A stretch of 64,000 nt of DNA, from contig CM051455.1 of assembly GCA_028274465.1 (NCBI GenBank), forward strand, positions 124,283,462 to 124,347,461. The letters run 5' to 3'. Source of the stretch: Plantago ovata. Its lineage: Eukaryota; Streptophyta; Magnoliopsida; Lamiales; Plantaginaceae. Shown piece after piece: positions 55,331 to 64,000 of this stretch; the stretch's first letter is position 1, and each line of letters starts with the position of its first letter. Below the pieces are notes generated by a model. That model worked only from the letters and a program-made list of their open reading frames with translations. It searched no databases and had not been told where the DNA came from. The translations under genes were made by a program, and so were the position numbers.

Positions 55331-57152
55331 AGTACTACTACGAAGATCCGGGAGTGTCGTCATCGCCCATGAAGAAGTCGGGAGGTGGCTCTGTACGGGG
55401 GGGGGGGGGAATACTTCGCCATGATCCAGTCGAGGGATTTCTTCAAGCCATCCCTCATCCTCGCATGCGCTTCCTTCAACCGAGCAGTTTCCTGGGCCTG
55501 CTGCTGGACAGTCATCCTCAGCTGCTGTACTCGGGAGGCACATCGGCTTGTCCCTGTCGGCGCTTGGAGCTGGAGGTGGAGGCACCCTGATTGACAGTCT
55601 CCGCTATGGACTACGAGAGGTTTCCCATGCCGAAGACACGCCCATTCTCATCGAGCTGGACGATCTCGAGATAGATGGATCATGGTTCTCAGTCCTGGCC
55701 AGGAATTCCTCCTGAAATTTATAACAAACAAGATTTAGTACGTTATTGATCGAAGAAGCACATATTCAACAAAAGTTTAGGAATTGAAAAAAAAATAAAA
55801 CTTACCGTGATTTTTTTGCTACGCTCACCAGGGAAGATCACCCGTCCATCCTTATCGAGCTCCCCGTGAGCCTCACAGAAGTGCTCCCACATGGTCGGCC
55901 CCCTCCCCTCCAATATCTTCATCAAATATAGACAAATTAATTAATGATTGAATTGAAATAAGACTTTAGAAGAAAAGAAAATATTACAAAGTAACTCAAT
56001 ACAATATAACTTACCGCGTCCAGATGGTGCACCAAATGGGATTTCGAACCTAGTCTATGCTTCACCGAGGCTCTCCCATCCGGTGGATTATGGGCCCGGT
56101 TCTCCCTGTTCTGCTCCGCCAGCTTGTGGGCGTTAAGGTCCTCCTCCCAATACTTGATCCACTCATCCTCCCCAATCCATCCCGGCTTCTTCCGGAAGGT
56201 CTCGGAGCCTTCATGTTTGAAGGCGTACCACAAATCTGACTTGAACTTGTTGGGGAGGAAGTACTTCTCCTACATTTAAGAAATTATACACACTTTAGAC
56301 TAATATATCACTCAAACCAATTACACATTGTCCTAGAACAACTAACAACACGGTGACTAACATATCACCGAAACCAATCGCACATTGTCCTAGAACAACT
56401 AACAACACGGTGACTAACATATCACCCAAACCAATTCCACATTGTCCTAGAACAACTAACAACACGGTGACTAACATATCACCCAAACCAATTACACATT
56501 GTCCTAGAACAACTAACAACAAACAACACGGAGACTAACATATCACCCAAGTAAAGTGGAGAATATACCACTCAAACAAAATAGATGATAATATAAAAAC
56601 CATCAGCGTAGAAGAAAGATCACTAACCTCGAGAGCTTTCCAAATCTACACCTTCCGTTCCGGACAGAAAGTATGCCACTGGGCTCCCCGTGGTGGGAGA
56701 TCCACTTGCTTCACGGATTCCCTGTTGCTGAACCTGGCAACCTCCCTCGGCATCAGCCTGTTGCAATAACATACACAAATTAATCCAACTGTTACAAAGT
56801 ACTCTGAAAAAAAAACATACAATACCAAGTAAATATGATTCATGTACTTACACATTCCCAGGCATGGGCTACACTACGAGCTTGCCATGCATCAGCTCAC
56901 CCTCCTTGTACCCCACCCCCGTGAACCCATCATCCGGCAAGTTTGAAAACACGTCGGGGCCAGTAGACCCCGCGCTACTGCTCGAACGGGGGCCAGCAGG
57001 TGACTGGGTCTCGCTGACATGTGTAGCCGAGGTCCCCCCGACTCCGGATGAGAACCAGGGGTGCAGAATGGCGAGTACGGCTCAGACTCGCTAGCGGGGT
57101 AGCTACAGCTGCTGGTGGCCAACAGCTTCCCAGGTTTCTTTGGCCTCCCCAT
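55331..57152 (-). pseudogene. Second CACTA tnpA-like gene (Transposase_24), cut by Tat
   Basis: Minus-strand exons: start [15 protein letters not shown] at 57152, a second exon around 56640-56762 (RLMPREVARFSNRESVKQ), the Transposase_24 exon about 56020-56275 (FKSDLWYAFKHEGSETF, DEWIKYWEEDLN, AEQNRENRAHNPPDG, HRLGSKS), then ILEGRGPTMWEHFCEAHGEL at 55806-55918, then about 55331-55713. The architecture parallels the gene at 28714-30500, with only distant similarity. A frameshift in exon 1, a stop in exon 2 and another in the last exon, plus the Tat insertion at 55330, make it dead. A hairpin minisatellite occupies the same intron as in the other copy. Confidence 0.72.
56295..56575. repeat. 57-bp minisatellite with hairpin units, tnpA-like intron
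   Basis: About four 57-bp units, each with GGTGACTAACATATCACC followed by a caaaccaattacacattg spacer, then AGTGGAGAATATACCACT at the right end. Arms GGTGA/TCACC and AGTGG/CCACT match those at 29806-29985. Confidence 0.88.
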
Positions 57153-57223
57153 GATCTGCAAGTTAAACAACAAGCGTAAGAAACAACAAATGGGAACATG
57201 TAAAATCAGAGATATAGTACGAA

Positions 57224-57334
<111 letters not shown>

Positions 57335-57839
57335 CCAAAACATAAAAAAAAGAAGTCAAAGCACCTTCATCAACCATACAAATATACACTTTTAATTATG
57401 ACTCCCAGTTCACAACAAAATGTCAAAGCACATTCATCAGTCCGTTCGAAACATGGAATGGGAAACAAAATATACATATTCAATCAAGTAACTGTGCACA
57501 GTCTAACCTAACATATACAATATACTATGACTAATTGAATAGATAGTAACACAAGTGAATCGTTTTCGATATGTCAAATAATATCATTTTGAAATAAACC
57601 CTCTTATATATTCACTTCCAAATATTTTAAAGCTCATTTCTTCTTCCACATATACATCACACGAATAAGAAAAATACACAAATCAAACTACAACTGCTGC
57701 AAGATTCAAGAATAGCTAACCTATAACTAAAGAACAACAATCATGCTTTTGAATTTTTCAAAAAATTATCCAAAACAGTAAGAATTAAACAAAACTAAAA
57801 AAATTAGAATGGTTAAATTAGGGATACTAACCTATTTAA

Positions 57840-58422
57840 AATGAAGAGCACAGAGGGAAGGAATCACTTTGGTGCGGTGGTGCTGCAGTCGTGAATCTCC
57901 GAATGTGGTGGGGCGCGAGGTGGTGCTGTGAATGCCTCCAATCGCGAATGGTGGTGTTGGGGAGGGCGGTGGTGGGAAAATCGGGTGGTGGTGGGCAAAT
58001 CAGACGGTGGCAAATCGGATGGTGGTGGTGGAAAAAAGGGAATTAGGGCTTTTGAGAGTTAGAGAGGAAATGGGGAAATGGGGGAGAAGAAGGTCTCGCC
58101 CGATCTGTAAATAAAAATATAGCGACGGATGAACTCATCCGTCGCTATATTTTTATTTCTTTATTTTATTTATTTTTTAAATCTAAACCAAACTCTGGTC
58201 AACTCAATTTAGCAACGGATAAGTCTATCTGTCTCCATGTTAGCGACAGATATATGCGATTCGTCGCTAATATGGAGCCAGATTGGGCATCCAAAGGTCC
58301 GAATTGATCTTAGAGCGCAGTTCGTCCTTATCCGTCGCTACCCGTAGCGATCCGTCGCTAATTAGCGACGGATCACATCCGTATGTAACCATCCGTCGCT
58401 AAATGCCTGATTTCTTGTAGTG
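57840..58422 (-). mobile_element. CACTA terminus and leader
   Basis: On the minus strand the element starts CACTACAAGAAATCAGGC at 58422 and carries GCGACGGAT repeats to about 58110, then a CT-rich leader with CTCTAACTCTCAAAAGCC near 58045. Flanking triplet on the right is gtg. The 57332-57839 stretch between leader and gene is AT-rich and shows no coding signal. Shared blocks with 6884-7330 place both termini in one family. Confidence 0.85.
58109..58158. repeat. Perfect hairpin, 24-nt arms, 2-nt loop
   Basis: Arms 58109-58132 and 58135-58158 are exact complements around AC, with GCGACGGATGA and TCATCCGTCGC at the centre. It is the innermost subterminal palindrome of this CACTA end. Confidence 0.95.
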
Positions 58423-59339
58423 GTGTTAAAAGAAAAGTTGAAGGGTTTTAAAGAAAGGATAATAATTTAGCTGAATTTCCAATGGTAGAAATTAGGAGAG
58501 AATTTATTTTTTTATTGTTGAATTGTAGAAGTTGGACTTGGAAGTGGAGAAAAAGGTAGGGGTTGATGCGAGAAGAATCCAAGTCAGGGATTATAGACCC
58601 AAGATGCTGGTCGATTCGATGAACAAAACTGACGTGGTCCGGAATTGACCAGCTGGTCGCCTACTTAAATTTGGTGAATGAGAATTTAAGTAATGCATTG
58701 GAATATCAAAGTAGTATATAAAATTCCACCAAGATAAAGGAAAATGAGGAAAGGAAGACGATGCAAATTTTATATTCTATCATAGGTATGTGGAGAACAA
58801 AGGAAAGCAAAAAGTGATTGCCTATAAATGGTGTGTGGATGGACGAAGTGGAGGAGGTGATCGAAGGAGGGTGTGAGATTGTTTTTTATGAATCATTTCA
58901 CAGTGAGAGAAGGGTGCATCTTGAAGTTGAATGGGATAAGTTGCAAAAGAATGTCTCATGAAGACAGTTTGGAGTTGGAGAAAGTTTTTGAGTGGAAATA
59001 GATAAAGAAAACGGTGTGGGATTTTGGAGTTGATAAGAGTTCGGGACCGGATGAGTTTAGTTTCCATTTTTATAGATATTTTTCGGGAGGAGTTCAAAAC
59101 AGATGTCGAGAGATTCATAAAGGAGTTTCAATCGAATGCAAAGTTGGTAAAAGTTTTGAATAACTATTTTATTTTACAACTTTAATCCCAAACAAGCCAA
59201 TCCAATTGCAATTGAGGAGTTTAGGCCGATAGGAAGTGGGTATTAGATCTTGTCTAAATTGCTAGCTAATAATTTAAGTTTGAAATTGGACTCTTTGATT
59301 TCTTCAAACCAATCGGCCATTTAGGAGCGCAGAATATAT

Positions 59340-60180
59340 TGGATTGTGTGGTGAGAGATTGCAAATGATATTGTGAGTGAAGCTAAGAAGAAGAGGAAGA
59401 AGATAATTGTATTCAAGATTGATTTTGGAAAGGCATGTGACTCGGTGAAATGGGATTTCCTTAAGGATATGTTGAGGCTCATGGATTTTGGGGAGAAGTG
59501 GATCCTGTGGATTATGGAGTGTGTATCAATGGCTCATTCTTCCGTCTTGGTGAACAGCTGTCCGGGTAAAGAATTTGAGCTTAAAAAAGGGATGGGACAA
59601 GGAGACCCCTTATCTCCTTTTCTTATTCTTGTCGTGGTGAAGGGGCTTAGCCTAATGATGAAAAATGCTTGTGAATCGGGTTTTTTTTATACCGTATAAG
59701 GTGGCAAAGGATGAAGTGGAGATATCTTACTTGCAATTCGCGGATGATACAATTTTCTTTGGTGAAGCTTCGGAATCTAATGTGGTCTTTAAGAGTATTT
59801 TGAGATGCTTTGAGTATGTTTCCGGACTAAAAATCATTTTTGTGAAGAGTTTCTTGATGGCTATTGGATTGGAACATCATATCATTGCAAAGTTGGCGAA
59901 TAGATTAAATTGTGTGGTTGGGAGGTTCCCCTATAATTATTTGGGTCTTGCAATTGGGGACAAGGAGAATTGCAATAATATGCGGAAGCTGGTGGTGGAA
60001 AGTGGTTGAAAAAAGTGGAAAAAAAGGTTGGGAAGATCGGACAACAAAGTTCTATCTTTTGAAGGGCGAATTATCTTTTTGAAATCAGTTACTGAATCCT
60101 TACCTTTATGTTTCCTGGTTGTCATTTTATCATGCGCCTTCGTCTATTATAAAAAATTTAGCGTCCGTTCAAAGAAATTT
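59340..60180 (+). pseudogene. LINE reverse transcriptase remnant, unit C
   Basis: Frames at 59373-59699 and 59665-60009 cover KIDFGKACDSVKWDFLKDML, KKGMGQGDPLSPF and the catalytic FADD at 59737-59748, then VNRLNCVVGRFPYNYLGLA. Here the catalytic motif is intact, unlike FTDD in unit A, and the KACDSVKWDFLKD block is present. A T-run frameshift (about 59680) separates the two pieces. Further upstream, 58661-59340 aligns with 2207-2880 of unit A but is non-coding. Confidence 0.8.
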
Positions 60181-60707
60181 TTTATGGGGGTCTAACGAAC
60201 TCAGATAAAGTGAGATAAAATTTGTGATCTAAAGGTTGAGGGAGCTAGGTCTTGGTGTAAGGAGTTTGAGAATGTTTAAGGTAAGTTGTTATGGAGCCCA
60301 GGGCTTGAAGGGGCCTTATTCGGTAAAGCTAGGCGTCGAAGCATGACAGGAGGAGAAACAGCAACAAGGCTTTAGCCACAAACACTGTTTCTAACTAATA
60401 AAATTCTTTAGCCATATACCTTTAATTAAGGCTTTAAACTCGTGGCCTACCACTATATAACATTAATATTCATGATTCTTTAAAAATAGTAACTCGATAG
60501 GCAAGGTTGGAATCATCTTAAAGAAACTGATAGAGGCTGGTAAGATAATGGAAACTTCTCAAAGTCTAAATTTATAATAGAGCACATGTTGTGTTGATGT
60601 CAAAGTTACAGGAAAAGAAATAGTTTGATAGTTCAGGGAAAAGACTTGAAAGCTGAAAGTAAAAGTCAATGCATCCAAAGACTGTAAACTGCCAGCTTCG
60701 GAGATGA

Positions 60708-62306
60708 TCACTGCCTTCCCTGATCCATGGGACCCAGACCGAGCTTTGCTGGCCAGAATCCCGACTCAGGCTGCATTGGCACACCAATATCGAAGCCCCT
60801 CGCGTCCATCGAGTTCCCAGCATTGTTACCCGAGCTACCTGCAGAAGGTCGCAGGAATAGCTGCAAACCGTTGTTCCCACCAACTCCAATGGTATACTTA
60901 GCAGTACTCCCCTGCTGCTGCTGCTTCTGTTGTGGTGTGAACTGATGCTGTTGTTCTTGAGGCCTAGCAGCATTGAAGTTGAAAGATAATTTAGGAACAG
61001 GGACACCTTGCTGCTGTCTATGGTCTTCTACAACAGCTGGAGCCTGGTTTTGGTCTGCGGTATTAGAACCTTCCTGCTTAGGAATCAAACTAGCTGGTTT
61101 CTGCAGGTGTTTTCCATTGTTAGGACACAAGTTTATGTATATGCATGTCGAAAATGTATTTAAAGAAATAGACTTGCCTGTGAAGAGACAGGACGATTCT
61201 GAGCATCAGCAGCAGCAGCCGTCAAGTACCGTAAGTTCTTCTGCAGTATAGTCTCCAATCTGCACCATTTGAATTAATAACACCAGAGACCAGAGTCATG
61301 ATTTATGGAAATTGTACAACTCTCTACAAGTTCGAAATTTTAGATGAGAATGAGATGAAATTATATCATGGTATTCTATCCAATGATCCTACCCAGTATT
61401 TGGATTAGGTAGAATTCTATGAGTAATTAAGAACTTATCATTAAATGTAACTATTTACTGTTCAAGAAATAGAAGATGATGAACAAAATGATAATATACA
61501 ATATACTCAAAAGAACATGAAGAAATAAGGGTCTTACTTAGCAGCTAGTGCGACCTGACCATTTCGTTGGCATCGCATTATTGCCATGATCAGTTTTCTG
61601 TTGTCCTCCAAGAGCTGCATCATGTTACAAGAACAAATCAAATTCCAGTTTCACTCATAAGCCAAAACGATGATTATATGGTATTGGAGAATTAATGTAA
61701 ATGACTAAATTATGCACCTCCCCATAAGATAATTAGAGCTTAGTAGAGTTGGATTTTCTAGTGTTGTAACGTGTAAATACAGTTTGAAAAGTAAAATCCT
61801 TCAAACGCAATATTTACAACTTACATCAACAAAATCTACACATTTGGAAACAGAAAATCTACAACCATAAGATATAATTCTATGTAAACATCAAGTAGAA
61901 TGAGAACTTTTTCTTTACACATATGTTTCCGCTAGATTTAAGATCCAAATATTCATTCATGATTTTTTTTTTCTTTTATGCAGAAAATTATAAAAAGTTG
62001 CTCCGATGACAACAACACATTGATTTTGCACGAATCGGATGTCACATCAAATGTTTTGATGCAGTTGTGACCTACCTTTTTGAGTTGCGATTGTACCTTT
62101 GCTTTTATGAGTTGTACAACAGTTGACCGCTACTTAGGTAGGATCGATGAAATGAACTTTATAAATTGGATATCAATCCGACAAACATTTGTAAATAAAA
62201 GGTTAATTGAAATGTTTACCTTCTGAATCTTGTTGGTGGAGATGAGGTTGTGAGCCGTTGACGACTGGCTGGAATTCATCGCGTTGGGCGGCGGCGCTTG
62301 CTGCAT
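60708..62306 (-). CDS. GIF: GRF-interacting factor (SSXT-domain co-activator), copy C
   Basis: Exons 62220-62306, 61538-61614, 61178-61259 and 60708-61100, giving 212 residues. Same phases and the same GC donor (CAG|GCAAGT) in intron 3 as copies A and B. SSXT pieces: NLISTNKIQK, LLEDNRKLIMAIM, LETILQKNLRYLTAAAADAQNRP. In exon 1 STNKIQK replaces STDEIEK, changing two acidic residues to N and K. Exon 4 keeps KYTIGVGGNN, lost in copy A, and the glutamine run. An (AT)-rich TATA region precedes the start (62343-62358), but the two teloboxes of copy A are mutated (AGCCCTA). The frame is intact and the copy is probably expressed, perhaps differently. Role as for copy A. Confidence 0.87.
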
Positions 62307-62442
62307 TTTGTGTTTTCCTTCCGTGCAATGCTTTTCGCGAGTATATATATATATATAAAAGCCCTAGAAAAAGAAAAGGAAAAAAAAGAGAGCAAGCCCT
62401 AGCAAGTGATTTAGGATTGAATGAAATGAATTGGTAGAGATC

Positions 62443-63166
62443 TTGTTTAGAGGAAAAAGAGAACTGGTCATGAACTAAAGACACATGAAATGTTCGATTC
62501 TGTGGGGATCTTTGTATTTGCGATAATTAAGTCGTCATGGTTTAGTTCGCCATAGGCGCACGAACAGGGCGTCCTCCAACAGTTGTTAGATCAAAGGGTG
62601 GTTAGATCGGCACTGGCGACAGAAGAAGCGTTCATAGTGAACAAGACAAAGATAGAATCAGACAGAAAACTTTGGGGAATATTTTTGTGTATTAATCATA
62701 AATAGCGTGAATGAAACAATGACAATAGTAGAGATTATATAGTAGCTCAGACTTGAAACAACTAGACTTCTAAAGACACAACTGACTAATAAGAAAGTAA
62801 CATGATGGGCCTAAAATAAAGGGAGTAGGGTTTAATTAAATAAAGATAAAAGATCTCATCCAACGTCAACCTTATCCATGCAGACTCGTAAACCAACTGA
62901 ATAATTAAATAAAGAGAAAAATGCAAATTAGTGTCGCACAGAGTAATGCCATTACACATTAGTGTTTTTCAAATTAAACATTATTGATCTATCTCTCTAA
63001 TAATATATCAAATTCGTCCAATCTATTTTTACACTCATAATCTTCTAATGTTCTCGGATCTCAGATAATCATCTCCTCATTAATCAATCTGCACACGATA
63101 TCTTGAGATGCAAACTATCATCATGCGTCATCTCCACTGCGTGAATGTACCTTAGGCGTCAGGTGC
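62443..63166. other. No gene recognised
   Basis: Moderately AT-rich DNA without a domain or clear terminus. Some stretches (gcgtcctccaacagttg, gatcggcactggcgac) look like retrotransposon LTR or UTR sequence on the minus strand, but I cannot prove it. Confidence 0.35.
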
Positions 63167-63405
63167 GAGCATCTCCACAGATGAGGCGGACCAATTACTC
63201 CTTCAGCTTGCATTTGGGGATGTTAGGGTTGGACAATCGGGATTTCAGGGTTTCGATTTTGTGTAAGACAATGCGGTCTTTTTCGACTTTGGATCGAGCT
63301 AGCTTCTCCAATGGATTTGTTAAGGTCGAGAAACTCCTTGGACTGGCCGAATCCACCCTGAGAACCCATGGCGAGCTCTTGACCGATTGTTTTCAGCTGC
63401 TCCAT
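63167..63405 (-). pseudogene. AP4E: AP-4 complex epsilon subunit, exon-1 pseudogene
   Basis: From an ATG at 63405 the frame reads MEQLKTIGQELAMGSQGG, FGQSKEFLDLNKSIGEA, the distinctive N-terminus of plant AP-4 epsilon, a large subunit of the adaptor that sorts cargo at the trans-Golgi network. A four-base duplication (AGCTAGCT, 63297-63304) shifts the frame; past it the next frame reads SKVEKDRIVLHKIETLK and then SNPNIPKCKLKE. A TAA at 63195-63197 stands where the family has a tyrosine, and similarity fades after LVRLICGDA. Only the first exon is present, with no donor-linked continuation, so this is a relic. Confidence 0.85.
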
Positions 63406-63718
63406 CGACGAAGAGTGAATGATGTGAGATCAAATTGAGTGATTTGCATATGCGAATTTAGAGTATAGCTGGAGAGCAATCTGGTTGACGAGAATATGAG
63501 ATGATCTCTGTAACTATGCTGGATCCTGCAAGTTTCAGATGACGAAAATAAGGTATCGTTATTGTGCCGTTAATAGTTTTCCCAGAGTTAATATTAATTT
63601 GGTGTTACGGGATGTCGGTCAGCAATCAGCATGTTGGGACCGTTGCTGAACAACGCCTTTTCCATTTCTTAATCCTACTGTCGTCATCTTCAGTCCATCA
63701 TGTTTGGTAAGAGCAATA

Positions 63719-63996
63719 GCAATGGTTGGCTTCAATTTTGGGGCTTATTTCGTTATAAGCCCCAAATAAGTCTCTTCCATTTTGAGTTTACAATGGTTTG
63801 GGCTTATTTGATGATTTTTTGTGGGCTCCGCACGACACATACACACTAACCACTTAATTCTTCTTTATTTTTAAATTCAAATTCTACATTATTTATTAAT
63901 ATTGAGGCTTATTCTAGGGCTACATTTATGAAGTCCATGACTACATAAATATAATAAATGTAGTGATGCTTAAGCCCCAAATAAGCCACCCATTGC
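63719..63996. mobile_element. MITE with GCAATGGNTGGCTT termini
   Basis: Left end GCAATGGTTGGCTTCAA, right end read inward GCAATGGGTGGCTTATTT, followed in both by GGGGCTTA. About 278 bp, AT-rich interior, non-coding. The flanks gag/ta near the left and tagt on the right do not give a clear duplication. It lies at the very end of the window. Confidence 0.7.
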
Positions 63997-64000
63997 TAGT

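Larger units (their letters stand above)
58661..62442. repeat. Segmental duplication unit C
   Basis: Direct copy of 2207-6644 in the same orientation, with LINE remnant, GIF gene and promoter. It starts at cctacttaaatttgg and ends near gaatgaaatgaattgg. A deletion near 60370-60380 removes about 0.7 kb present in unit A. The 58423-58660 stretch between the CACTA end and this unit shows no gene. Confidence 0.85.

Noticed and set aside
56295..56538. A repeat-protein gene (NISPKPITHCPRTTNN units)
   Set aside because: The 57-bp repeat is divisible by three and stays open in several frames, but it lies in an intron between Transposase_24 exons; the hairpin interpretation fits better.

Overview
The window is nuclear DNA from a flowering plant, most likely a eudicot. 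It is AT-rich and packed with nested transposons (CACTA, Ty3-type LTR elements, LINEs, MITEs). It carries split plant genes with spliceosomal introns and fragments of plant genes (a plastid RAD52-like gene, AP-4 epsilon). The species cannot be fixed from the sequence alone. There is one scaffold gap, exactly 100 N, at 47031-47130.

The only apparently intact host genes are three paralogues of a GRF-INTERACTING FACTOR (GIF/SSXT) transcriptional co-activator, all on the minus strand: copy A (4949-6519), copy B (13980-15501) and copy C (60708-62306). All have four exons at identical phases and a shared non-canonical GC-AG third intron. A and C sit inside a directly repeated segmental duplication (about 2207-6644 and 58661-62442) that also carries a LINE reverse-transcriptase remnant downstream of the gene. 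B is more diverged and has lost the upstream start codon.

Layout. 1-2204: end of an LTR retrotransposon (gag and 5' LTR, minus). 2207-6644: duplication unit A. 6884-9430: a CACTA terminus and unassigned DNA. 9435-12319: a damaged tRNA-Pro-like gene and a RAD52-like pseudogene with a LINE 3' end behind it. 12614-15838: LINE scrap, solo LTR, GIF B and a MITE. 16292-28149: AT-rich repeat territory with a CACTA-like end, a Copia-like 3' end, a 4.7-kb MULE-like element with two opposed decamer arrays, and a second inverted-repeat element with its own arrays. 28150-39793: a CACTA element (tnpA-like, DUF4216 and TNP2 genes, minus strand) split by retrotransposon 1 (31733-37695, perfect 5-bp target duplication) and by retrotransposon 2 (39794 to the gap). 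47131-55330: a decayed Tat-lineage Ty3 element (gag, protease, reverse transcriptase, two RNase H domains, integrase). 55331-58422: a second CACTA tnpA-like gene and a CACTA terminus. 58661-62442: duplication unit C with GIF C. 63167-64000: an AP-4 epsilon exon-1 pseudogene and a MITE.

The mobile elements make up most of the window. The three related minus-strand LTR elements share LTRs, a tRNA-Asp-type primer site and a promoter-proximal GC palindrome. The two with an inspectable interior lack reverse transcriptase and integrase, so they must have depended on helpers. The CACTA introns hold minisatellites whose units keep a hairpin through paired base changes, which is the most unusual signal I found.
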